This document shows positions 30,064-38,654 of a stretch of 43,863 bases of DNA, piece after piece. Position numbers and translations under genes: made by a program. Position 1 is the first letter of the stretch. Each line of letters starts with the position of its first letter. This DNA comes from Prochlorococcus sp. AG-686-O05 (GTDB lineage: Bacteria; Cyanobacteriota; Cyanobacteriia; PCC-6307; Cyanobiaceae): positions 1 to 43,863 of the forward strand of contig QCVV01000003.1 of the NCBI GenBank assembly GCA_003210235.1, read 5' to 3'. Under the pieces are notes generated by a model that saw only the letters and a list, made by a program, of their open reading frames with translations, ran no database searches and was not told the DNA's origin.

Positions 30064-30402
30064 TTAAGCAACATTTTGTTTATTATATTTATTTATAGAT
30101 AAATCATGATCGGTATCTTTTATTTCTTTGGCTGAAGCATCTTCCATACTTCTTGCATCTAAACATAGAACTTTCCTAAGCTTTGCAAAATTAGCCGCAT
30201 GAGATATTCTTCCATCTTTCTGAGCATAATATTCAGAACGCTGCAGAATTTGATGCAGATGTGTCAATAAATATGGACTGATCACTGCAGATACTAATAC
30301 ATCACTATTCTCATTACTTAAAGACTCAGGCTGTATTATTTTTTTTTTCTTTTTATCGATTATTGATCTTTGAGAAGAATCAAGTTTTCTTGAGTTTTTC
30401 AT
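30064..30402 (-). CDS. conserved hypothetical protein, 112 aa
   Basis: Intact ORF, divergent from the RHH regulator; SPYLLTHLHQILQRSEYYAQKDGRISHAANFAKLRKVLCLDARSM. Confidence 0.65.
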   Translation of the reverse strand: MKNSRKLDSSQRSIIDKKKKKIIQPESLSNENSDVLVSAVISPYLLTHLHQILQRSEYYAQKDGRISHAANFAKLRKVLCLDARSMEDASAKEIKDTDHDLSINKYNKQNVA

Positions 30403-30451
30403 AATTTACACAATGAACTAATTAATCAAAGGCTTATATCCTTACTATTAA

Positions 30452-30488
30452 TATACACAAAGATACTACCCTTGACTCACTGTGTATA
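30452..30488. promoter_or_regulatory. 8-bp inverted repeat TATACACA...TGTGTATA between divergent genes; candidate RHH operator overlapping both -10 boxes
   Basis: TATACACA at 30452-30459, TGTGTATA at 30481-30488; TATACT (+, 30485-30490) and TATATT (-, 30455-30450) adjoin the arms. Confidence 0.45.
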
Positions 30489-30518
30489 CTTAAAAGTAAC
30501 AGTTATGCAGTTTGACTA

Positions 30519-30827
30519 ATGGCAACCCGCCAAAACTCAACTAATGGGAAGCCAAAATCCCCCAGAATACAAGTAGTTCTTCCAGAGTTAATTTGTGAGC
30601 AATTAAATATCTTAGCTGAAAATGAATCAAGAACTGTCAGCAACATGGCAAAAGTATTGATTCAAGAAGGAATTAAAAATTATTTCGAAAGAGAGGCCAA
30701 ATCACATACATCAGATAATAAAATCGATACCGACAATTTCAGAGATACATTAGAAAGACAAAGTATTAAAAGGTTAAAAGGAGCTCCTCAAAGGATTAGG
30801 TATACCAAAAAATCCGAGAAAAAATAA
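30519..30827 (+). CDS. ribbon-helix-helix (CopG/Arc-like) DNA-binding protein
   Basis: PRIQVVLPELICEQLNILAENESRTVSNMAKVLIQEGIKNYF. Confidence 0.78.
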   Translation: MATRQNSTNGKPKSPRIQVVLPELICEQLNILAENESRTVSNMAKVLIQEGIKNYFEREAKSHTSDNKIDTDNFRDTLERQSIKRLKGAPQRIRYTKKSEKK

Positions 30828-31532
30828 TTAATTTTGAGGTAATTTTTGTAAATCTACAGTTTTCCCCATAACTACCAAAATATTTCCTCTTTCAAGAATA
30901 TATTTTGCAGGAGGATTAACTGTTAATTGTTCTGGAGGACCAGCAGCAAGAACGTTAACTAAATAATTTTTTCTTAAATTTAAATCTCTTAAAGATCTAC
31001 CAATAAATTCTTCTGGAACTGTTAATTCATCTATTCCAGTTTGATTATCTAATTCTAATCTTTCAATAAGATTGGGCCTAACAAGTTCTAATCCTAATCT
31101 TTCACCTTGCATTCTAGAAGGGAAAACAACCTTATCAGCACCTACTCTTTTTAACATCTTTTCATGCAAATCACTCGTGGCTCTTGCAATTACCCTTTTT
31201 ACTTTTGTTCCTTCACTATCCTTAGCAATAAGAGTAGTAGTAATACTTGCTTCAATGGGCTCACTAATACCCACCACAACTGTATTCATCTCTAAAATCC
31301 CTGATTCCTTCATTGATTCTTCATCAGTACAATCTATCACTCTTGCTTCAATAGAAGGTTCTAATTGTCTTAAATCATCGATAGCCTTCTCTGAAGCATC
31401 GGCAGCTAAAACATCCACGCCATTACTTATAAGTTCTCTACAAACAGCCGTTCCAAATCTACCAACTCCTACAACTGCGAAAGTTAGAGCTTCATCTTCT
31501 TTGTGTGGAGACCATTGCCACCAATCAGCCAT
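30828..31532 (-). CDS. KtrA/TrkA RCK potassium-channel regulatory subunit
   Basis: FAVVGVGRFGTAVCRELISNGVDVLAADAS (RCK_N) and C-terminal RCK_C. Confidence 0.92.
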   Translation of the reverse strand: MADWWQWSPHKEDEALTFAVVGVGRFGTAVCRELISNGVDVLAADASEKAIDDLRQLEPSIEARVIDCTDEESMKESGILEMNTVVVGISEPIEASITTTLIAKDSEGTKVKRVIARATSDLHEKMLKRVGADKVVFPSRMQGERLGLELVRPNLIERLELDNQTGIDELTVPEEFIGRSLRDLNLRKNYLVNVLAAGPPEQLTVNPPAKYILERGNILVVMGKTVDLQKLPQN

Positions 31533-31550
31533 AATAAATTTCAGTAAAAG

Positions 31551-32954
31551 CTATACATAAAGATCAGCTTTTGGATAGCCAATTCTTTTTTGTCTTTCTA
31601 TTCTACTCTTATATAGAGCCTGCCACAGGGCACTTAAAAGCAAAAGAATCCCAAGTCTTCCTACAAACATGCTAAGAATTAAAATAAATTGACCAAAATG
31701 ATTTAATTTTGCTGTCAAACCGATATCAAAACCTACTGTTGCAAATGCAGAAATACATGTAAAAAGAATTTCAAGAAATGTAAATGATTCTTTTTTAATA
31801 AAAGTATTCGTAGTACTTAATACCATAGCCATCAAGAGAACAAAAAGTAAAGAGCCAACAGTTATTCCAACTGCTTTCAAAATAACTTTATCTGAAATTA
31901 ATCTATTACTAATAATTACATCTTTTTGTCCCCTTAAAGTTGATCTAGTTGCTGCCATTAGGGCTATAAAAGTTGTAGTTTTAATTCCCCCACCCGTACC
32001 ACCGGTACTAGCTCCAATAAACATCAAAGTCATTAATAGCAAAAGACCCGTATCTGATATTGAATTTAAAGATATTGGAAAATTTGTAAATCCCGCTGTT
32101 CTTGCACTGACAGTCTCAAAAATAGATGATAAAATTTTCTCAAAGAAATTTAGATCACTAAAAAATTGACTATTCAATAATGTCTCTGTTACGAAAAAAC
32201 CTAATGATCCGAAAATTATTAAGGAAAAACTTGTCCTAATTACTAATCTAGAATGAAGACTCAATTTTTTATATGACAGATTTTTTCTATTACTCCATAT
32301 ATCGTCAATAACTCTCCAACCAAGTCCTCCCATCACAATTAAAAAAATAAATACAATATTGACAACAAAATTAGATCGATAATCTTGAAGGCTGTTAGAC
32401 CATAAAGAAAAACCTGCATTGTTATATGCAGAAATACTATGAAAAATTGCAGCCCAAAGTCTTTGCCAGTTATTTTGAATTTCTAGAAACCCGAAAAAAT
32501 ATAATACTATTGCTCCAAAAGAAATAATAGAAGTAGCAGTAATGGCAATGCTTTGAAAAGTTCTACCAATTCCACCAACCCCAAATTCATCGAGAGTCTT
32601 ACCTTTATCCAATCTAGTTCTAAGCTGAGTACCTTTTACAACAAATCCTTGTAAGAAAGTAGTAATAGCCATTAAGCCTAAACCACCTGATAGAAGCATT
32701 AAAGCCAGGAAAATTTGCCCAAAAATATTTAAATCAACTCCTACATCAATGATAGTTAACCCCGTCACAGTTATTGCAGAAGTAGATGTAAAGAATGCTT
32801 CCCACAAACCCACTTCCGATGAAGAACATAATGGAGAACTTAAAATTAAGGTTCCAAAAATAATAATAATTAATCCTGTGACAATTGTGAATTGAGGTAC
32901 AGATAACTTTCTATATGTTTCTTTTAATTTATAAACAACGTTCTTTATTTTCAC
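31551..32954 (-). CDS. KtrB/TrkH potassium (or sodium) transporter membrane subunit
   Basis: AFFTSTSAITVTGLTIIDVG; AGFSLW; TAGFTNFP; SAFATVGFDIGL selectivity loops. Confidence 0.92.
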   Translation of the reverse strand: MKIKNVVYKLKETYRKLSVPQFTIVTGLIIIIFGTLILSSPLCSSSEVGLWEAFFTSTSAITVTGLTIIDVGVDLNIFGQIFLALMLLSGGLGLMAITTFLQGFVVKGTQLRTRLDKGKTLDEFGVGGIGRTFQSIAITATSIISFGAIVLYFFGFLEIQNNWQRLWAAIFHSISAYNNAGFSLWSNSLQDYRSNFVVNIVFIFLIVMGGLGWRVIDDIWSNRKNLSYKKLSLHSRLVIRTSFSLIIFGSLGFFVTETLLNSQFFSDLNFFEKILSSIFETVSARTAGFTNFPISLNSISDTGLLLLMTLMFIGASTGGTGGGIKTTTFIALMAATRSTLRGQKDVIISNRLISDKVILKAVGITVGSLLFVLLMAMVLSTTNTFIKKESFTFLEILFTCISAFATVGFDIGLTAKLNHFGQFILILSMFVGRLGILLLLSALWQALYKSRIERQKRIGYPKADLYV

Positions 32955-32959
32955 TTTAT

Positions 32960-34768
32960 TTATTTAAAATTTAAAATTATCAAAGCTGGGACAGTCAATG
33001 ACATTATAAGTGTTAAACCCGCACCATATTTTGCAATATCAAAAAATCTATATCTCCCAGGTCCGTAAACCATTAAATTAGTTTGATAACCCATTGGAGT
33101 TAAGAATGATTGACTTGCACCGAACAATACAAGCATTATCAGGGCATTTGGTGAGATCCCCAAAACGGTTGAAAACTGAATAGCTACAGGTAATATCAGA
33201 GCAACAGAAGCAGCGTTACTTATAAATTGAGTAAGTATTACAGTAGCTACGAAAATTACTATTAAAGCAAAATAGAGTGGCATTCCACTTAGGACAAAAT
33301 CCAAATTTATGGCTATTAGATCTGCCAATCCAGTGACTTGCATAGCTACACTGAAACTTGATAATGAACCTAATAATAAAATAATATCTAGCCTAATTGA
33401 TCTTTGTATTTCTGCAGGACGCAAACATCCAAAAGCAACCATTGCTATTAGTGCTAAAAGAACTGATCCTACTAATGGAATATTAGTTAAAGAAGGCAAT
33501 AGAACCATACCAATTGCAATCGCAATTGCAATTGGTTTTCTAATTAAAAATGGCAAATCATCTTCAAATTGATCCAAAATCAATAAGTCATTACTTGTTT
33601 GAAGACCTCTTATTGAGTCTAAAGGTGCCTGAAGTAATAAGACATCTCCTGCTCTTAAAACAGCTTGACCTAATCTTTCCTGAACAGTTTGTTGTCCCCT
33701 TCTAAGAGCTAAAACTGTCGCATTATGGCGTTGCCTAAATCTTAGTTCTCTCAAACTTGCTCCTGCTAAAGTTGATCCTGAAGGAAGCAAAGCCTCGAAA
33801 GTTTTGGTACCTTCTTCAGTAGAGAGAGGATTTGTGCCGGCAATAGATCTCTTATTTTCAGCTAACAAAATCGTATGTTCTTGTTGTAATCGCAATAAAT
33901 CCGCTCTCGTAACACGTACTATCAATCTATCTTCAGGCTCAAATTTACGATCTGCAAGAGGAGGTAGAATTACTTTTCCATTTCTTTGCAACTCAAGAAC
34001 ATCAACATCAAATCTTCTTTGTAATCTACTATTTCTTACTGATTGACCAACCAATTCAGAGGAAGAGGGAATAGTAACTTCTGTAAAATAAATATTCATA
34101 TTACCATTTTTAATAAAATCTTTATTTCTTCCTCTATCAGGCAAAAGAACGTCAGAGACTAAGATCATATATGTAGTACCTATTAACCAAACTGGAATCC
34201 CTATTGAAGTCAAGCTAAATAATTCAAGAGACCCATAGCCTAATTGCTGACTGATATCACTTACTAGCAAATTTACTGAGCTTCCTAATAATGTAAGTGT
34301 GCCTCCTAATAGAGTTGCGAAAGATAAAGGTAAAAGGACTTTGGAAGGTGAAATATTTCGTCGTTCACACCAGCCTTCAATTAAAGGCAAAAGAGATGCT
34401 ACAACTGGCGTATTAGGAACTATCCCAGATATTGGAGCTATTAAAAAAGTTATAAGTAAAATTAATTTTCGAGGCGTTTTGATATTTTCAGAGGATATAA
34501 GCTCCCTTACTCTGTCTAACGCACCACTTTTAAATAATGCAGATGAAACTGCAAATAAACCCATCAAAGTGATTAAAGATGGGCTTCCAAATCCAGATAA
34601 GGCTTTTTCAGGTGTTAAAACTCCAGTGACAATAAATATTCCAACGCATAATAAACCAGTTAATTCAGGGGCTATAGTATTTCTTATAAATAGTATTAAT
34701 GACAGAAATAAAACTAATACTGTTATTAGTGCATCTAAATTATTACTAAAAAAAGAAATTAAATTCAT
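32960..34768 (-). CDS. SLC13/DASS-type permease with two central RCK_C (TrkA-C) domains
   Basis: IVPNTPVVASLLPLIEGWCERRNISPSKVLLPLSFATLLGGTLTLLGSSVNLL; two internal TrkA-C-like repeats; ISNAASVALILPVA. Confidence 0.88.
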   Translation of the reverse strand: MNLISFFSNNLDALITVLVLFLSLILFIRNTIAPELTGLLCVGIFIVTGVLTPEKALSGFGSPSLITLMGLFAVSSALFKSGALDRVRELISSENIKTPRKLILLITFLIAPISGIVPNTPVVASLLPLIEGWCERRNISPSKVLLPLSFATLLGGTLTLLGSSVNLLVSDISQQLGYGSLELFSLTSIGIPVWLIGTTYMILVSDVLLPDRGRNKDFIKNGNMNIYFTEVTIPSSSELVGQSVRNSRLQRRFDVDVLELQRNGKVILPPLADRKFEPEDRLIVRVTRADLLRLQQEHTILLAENKRSIAGTNPLSTEEGTKTFEALLPSGSTLAGASLRELRFRQRHNATVLALRRGQQTVQERLGQAVLRAGDVLLLQAPLDSIRGLQTSNDLLILDQFEDDLPFLIRKPIAIAIAIGMVLLPSLTNIPLVGSVLLALIAMVAFGCLRPAEIQRSIRLDIILLLGSLSSFSVAMQVTGLADLIAINLDFVLSGMPLYFALIVIFVATVILTQFISNAASVALILPVAIQFSTVLGISPNALIMLVLFGASQSFLTPMGYQTNLMVYGPGRYRFFDIAKYGAGLTLIMSLTVPALIILNFK

Positions 34769-34827
34769 ATCAAACTTATTTAACTCAATATACCTATAAA
34801 CAATATGCCAAAAAAGTTCAAAATTGT

Positions 34828-36012
34828 TTAAGGTTTTTTGTTAATAAGGTTATTTATAGTAGATTTTTTTTGAAATAACCAAGAAGCTGTAGATTTTAAG
34901 CTTTTAATAATATCAGGCATTTTGGAAGCATAAATCAATCTTCTTGCCTCAAATGCCAATTTACCTGATAAGGTCACACCTAAAGCGGAAATGGATGCTT
35001 CACCAATTCCTAAACTAATCATTTCACCATTATCTTCAAAATCAAAAGGTAAAAGATCTTTTTCTTGAAAGAGTAGTTCGATATTTTTAGCGAGATGATT
35101 TCCTTGTTGCATCGCAATTTGAGCGGTCACAGGCAAATCCTCCATACCTTTGATTATTGCAATATCTCCAATAGCAAAAGAATTTATATAATTTTCTATC
35201 TGCAATTTTTCATTTACTTGAATTCTTCCGTCTTTTTGTGTGACTTGTTCGTTTATGTAGGAAAGGTTAGGTTTGACCCCAGCAGTCCAAATCACAACGT
35301 CTTGGTCTAAGTCTTTAATCTCAGAATCATCTAAAATTCTAATTTTTTGATCTGAAATTTGTTGAACAGTTGAGTTTAAAATAACCTTTATTTTTCTTCT
35401 TTCTAAAGCTTTTTCGGCTTCTTCTCGATTAAAAATCTTATTTCGGCCTAAAATTTCATTAGACTTTTCAACAATGCTTATTACAAATTTATTCTTATAT
35501 ATATCATTAATCTTACATGCGATCTCTACTCCAGAAGGACCAGCTCCAATTACAAATAAGTTTTTCTTTGTTGTGTAGTTCTGAAATTTTTGTAAAAACG
35601 ACTTTAACTTTTTAAGGTCATTTAAATTATTAAAAAAATAACAATTTTCATCTACACCTTTCACTGAAAAACTATTAGATACTGATCCTGTACAAAGAAT
35701 TACCAATTCATAACTTATAATTAGTTCGTCACAAAATTCGAGAACCTTTTCATCAAATCTAATTTTAGTTAAAGAATTTCTAAGAAAAGTAATACCTAAA
35801 TTTGAAAATATATTTGAAAACTCAGGAGCAGTCTCCCACATTGATAATTCTTCGCTCAAAACTTCATACATTAAAGGTTTAAATATAAACTTCTCTTCAG
35901 AATCAACGACTAGGATTGGTAAAGAAGGATTAAGTCTTTTCAAGCTTGAAGCAACTGTCAGACCTCCAAAGCCTGCGCCAACTATTACTATTGGTTTTTT
36001 TATTGATTTCAT
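34828..36012 (-). CDS. type II NAD(P)H dehydrogenase (NDH-2)
   Basis: IVIVGAGFGGLTVASSLKRL; LFVIGAGPSGVEIA; VVIWTAGVKPN; FAIGDIA. Confidence 0.9.
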   Translation of the reverse strand: MKSIKKPIVIVGAGFGGLTVASSLKRLNPSLPILVVDSEEKFIFKPLMYEVLSEELSMWETAPEFSNIFSNLGITFLRNSLTKIRFDEKVLEFCDELIISYELVILCTGSVSNSFSVKGVDENCYFFNNLNDLKKLKSFLQKFQNYTTKKNLFVIGAGPSGVEIACKINDIYKNKFVISIVEKSNEILGRNKIFNREEAEKALERRKIKVILNSTVQQISDQKIRILDDSEIKDLDQDVVIWTAGVKPNLSYINEQVTQKDGRIQVNEKLQIENYINSFAIGDIAIIKGMEDLPVTAQIAMQQGNHLAKNIELLFQEKDLLPFDFEDNGEMISLGIGEASISALGVTLSGKLAFEARRLIYASKMPDIIKSLKSTASWLFQKKSTINNLINKKP

Positions 36013-36107
36013 GAAGGAAATATTGTTAAGCCTAAATGTATTATTAAATTAAACGAATAATATTCAAACTGAGCGAAATAACCTCTAATCCCAAACTACC
36101 TTTGATA

Positions 36108-36830
36108 ATGATTGAGAAAACGCTAGAAAGTATTCAACTTAATTTAGAAGGGCATAACAAAAAATTAAAAGATATGAATCCCAAAGAAATAATATTGTGG
36201 GGTTATAAAAACTTTGAGAATCACTTTGCTATCACAACAAGCTTTGGGATACAATCGTCAGTCATTTTGCATATGGTGCATCAATACTCACTACAAAAAA
36301 AAATTAAGATTTTCTGGATAGATACAGGTTACTTACCCTCAGAGACTTATAAGTATGCAGAGAGACTAATTAATGATTTATCTTTAGAAATTGAGGTTTT
36401 ACAAAGTGAACTATCTCCAGCACGAATGGAATCCCTGTATGGAAAACTTTGGGAAACTAATAAAACTAATGATTTAGATAAATACCATGACATAAGAAAA
36501 ATCAAACCTTTAGAAAATGCTTTAGATAAAAACAACATATTTTGTTGGGCTAGTGGGGTGAGATCGGAGCAAACGAATAATAGGAATAAAATGAAATTTG
36601 TTGACGTAATCCGCAAAAGACTTTCTTTAAGGCCCTTACTCAACTGGAAAAACAAAGATGTTTTTTATTACATGAAAGAAAATCAATTGCCGTCCCACCC
36701 ACTTTTCTTAAAAGGTTATTCAACTGTAGGGGATTGGCATTCCAGCTCTCCTGATAGTATCGATAAAGAAGGCAGGTCAACAAGATTTGGCGGCATGAAG
36801 CAAGAATGTGGAATTCATACTGAAAATTAA
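36108..36830 (+). CDS. cysH: phosphoadenosine phosphosulfate reductase
   Basis: FAITTSFGIQSSVILHMVHQ; WIDTGYLPSETYKYAERL; RPLLNWKNKDVFYYMKENQLPSHPLFLKGYSTVGDWHSS; KQECGIH. Confidence 0.93.
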   Translation: MIEKTLESIQLNLEGHNKKLKDMNPKEIILWGYKNFENHFAITTSFGIQSSVILHMVHQYSLQKKIKIFWIDTGYLPSETYKYAERLINDLSLEIEVLQSELSPARMESLYGKLWETNKTNDLDKYHDIRKIKPLENALDKNNIFCWASGVRSEQTNNRNKMKFVDVIRKRLSLRPLLNWKNKDVFYYMKENQLPSHPLFLKGYSTVGDWHSSSPDSIDKEGRSTRFGGMKQECGIHTEN

Positions 36831-36847
36831 ATTTTCAATTCAGGACT

Positions 36848-37528
36848 ATGATCGATGATATTAATTTCCTATTAGTTGGCAATAGCAGGCTTCACTGGGC
36901 AGAAAATTTGAAGACTAAGTATCGGTATTTTCACACACAAAGGGATCATAAATTACCTCATAGTATCAATTTAAATAATTTAATTTGGGCATCAGTAGGG
37001 AAATTACCAGATTTGTCTCTTAAGCAAGAAAATGAAATCTCCACTCAAGATATTAAATTAAACAATCTTCCAGATCATTTTGGGGTTGATAGAGCACTTG
37101 CTTGTTTGGAAGCTTTAAAAATAATAGAGAACCCATCCAGAAAAGAACTATTAATAGCAGATTGCGGAACAACTTTGTCACTTACCAAGTTAACTGCACA
37201 AGGCTCTATTATCGGTGGGCAAATTACACCTGGTTTTCTCACACAGCTTAGATCTATGGAGAAATATACCAAGAATCTCGAAGCTCCTAAAAAGTACGAT
37301 ATTCCTATTCAGGATTTTTTAATTAATACAAAAGATTCAATGTTAAAAGGAGTATTTAACTCTCTAATGGGTGTAATTAATTTAACATTTAACCCTAGTA
37401 AAGATATTTTGATTATGTGCGGAGGTGACTCTGAATTAATTGGCAGTGTATTGAAGAAAAAAAATAAAGAAATTATTATCGCCCCAAATTTAGTTATGCA
37501 AGGGATGATCACACACTTCAATCGTTAA
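36848..37528 (+). CDS. coaX: type III pantothenate kinase
   Basis: LLVGNSRLHWA; DHFGVDRALACLEAL; LLIADCGTTLSLTKL; GGQITPGFLTQLRSM. Confidence 0.88.
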   Translation: MIDDINFLLVGNSRLHWAENLKTKYRYFHTQRDHKLPHSINLNNLIWASVGKLPDLSLKQENEISTQDIKLNNLPDHFGVDRALACLEALKIIENPSRKELLIADCGTTLSLTKLTAQGSIIGGQITPGFLTQLRSMEKYTKNLEAPKKYDIPIQDFLINTKDSMLKGVFNSLMGVINLTFNPSKDILIMCGGDSELIGSVLKKKNKEIIIAPNLVMQGMITHFNR

Positions 37529-37533
37529 AATAT

Positions 37534-38007
37534 TCACCTTAATCCTAAATCTGCAATAATATGGTCTGCCATGATTGCTGCTTTAACCTTAAGGTAAATT
37601 TTTTCAACTTTGCCATCTGTATCAATTAAAAAAGTATTTCTCATCATTCCCATATATTCCTTTCCCATAAATTTTTTAAGGCCATAACTGTCATAATCAG
37701 AAGATACTTTATAAGGTTCAGGGTCAGTCAAGAGAACAAAAGGTAAGTCAAATTTTTCGATAAATTTCTGATGTGAAGTCGCACTATCTTTACTAATTCC
37801 AAGAACTACAAAATTATTTTTCTTAAGAAAATCCCAATTTTCTTTAAAATTACAAGCCTCTTTAGTACAACCTGGGGTATTATCTTTTGGATAAAAATAT
37901 ATTATTATTCTTTTACCTTTAAAGTCTTTTAAAGATACATCTGATTCAAAAGAGTCTTTTAAATTAAACTCTGGTGCTTTATCACCAATCTTAAGAGCCA
38001 TTGACAT
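37534..38007 (-). CDS. bcp: thioredoxin-dependent peroxiredoxin, BCP/PrxQ family
   Basis: LKIGDKAPEFNLKDSFESDVSLKDFKGKRIIIYFYPKDNTPGCTKEACNF. Confidence 0.93.
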   Translation of the reverse strand: MSMALKIGDKAPEFNLKDSFESDVSLKDFKGKRIIIYFYPKDNTPGCTKEACNFKENWDFLKKNNFVVLGISKDSATSHQKFIEKFDLPFVLLTDPEPYKVSSDYDSYGLKKFMGKEYMGMMRNTFLIDTDGKVEKIYLKVKAAIMADHIIADLGLR

Positions 38008-38654
38008 TATTAAATCACTATGATTCTAAAATACCAAAAATCTGGTTTCATAAGATAAAAGGTGTACAAGATGTCGCAACCCTAAAAGAACTTGAACTCG
38101 CAAATAAGCTATCTAGGCACAGAGCAAATACTTTATTAGAAAGTAGAGCTTATATAAGACATTCTTTAGGAACTTTTTTAATTTAAATCCATTAGAGATG
38201 CTCATAATTGCAAATCCAGGAGAACCCCCTGAATTACCAAACGGGATGGGACATTTAAGTTTAAGTCATTGCAGTGATGACATGATATTAGTTTGGCATG
38301 AAAAAAATCGGGATTAATATTGAGAGACTTGATAGAGATTTTAATTATGAGAAATTAGCAAAAAAATATTTCGTCAACTCGAATAGATCAAATAATAAGA
38401 ACGAATTATATAAAAACTTTATTTTAAATCAATGGTGTGCAGTTGAGGCTACTATAAAATGGAATCATAGCAAGTTAGCTAAAGACATAAAAGAATGGCA
38501 ATATTCTTAAAACGAGAACACATTATTTCATCAAAAGAAGAAACTAAAGTTGAAATTTATCCAAATTACTTTTTATAAATGGACTATCTATTTAGCTTAT
38601 AAAGATAGCTCTCACTTTATGCCTAATATTATTTGCAGCAGTTGGATAGTTTAA
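38001..38654 (+). pseudogene. 4'-phosphopantetheinyl transferase (Sfp/HetI type) interrupted by four frameshifts
   Basis: Frames alternate: IWFHKIKG...SRHRANTLLESRAYIRHSLGTF | NPLEMLIIANPGEPPELPNGMGHLSLSHCSDDMILVWHE | KIGINIERLDRDFNYEKLAKKYF...LNQWCAVEATIKWNHSKLAKDIKEWQYS | LKREHIISSKEETKVEIYPNYF | YKWTIYLAYKDSSHFMPNIICSSWIV*. The terminal TAA (38652-38654) abuts the rarA stop. Confidence 0.85.

Noticed and set aside
30064-30827. Toxin-antitoxin module (RHH plus divergent gene)
   Set aside because: The partner is divergent rather than co-operonic and shows no toxin motif; an autoregulated gene pair is the more cautious reading.
31072-31560. 162-aa plus-strand ORF opposite the KtrA gene
   Set aside because: Fully antisense to a well-supported RCK protein, Ser/Ala/Thr-rich composition typical of an antisense frame, no recognisable domain.
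34299-34799. 166-aa plus-strand ORF opposite the SLC13 permease
   Set aside because: Antisense shadow of a clear membrane transporter; no independent family signal.
38174-38307. Programmed ribosomal frameshifting in the PPTase gene
   Set aside because: Four shifts alternating in direction, without a canonical slippery heptamer plus pseudoknot arrangement at each; pseudogene, error or transcriptional slippage are more plausible.
38001-38510. ORFs 38001-38186 and 38298-38510 as two separate small hypothetical genes
   Set aside because: They are collinear pieces of one PPTase whose missing middle and end are readable in another frame; treated as one disrupted gene.
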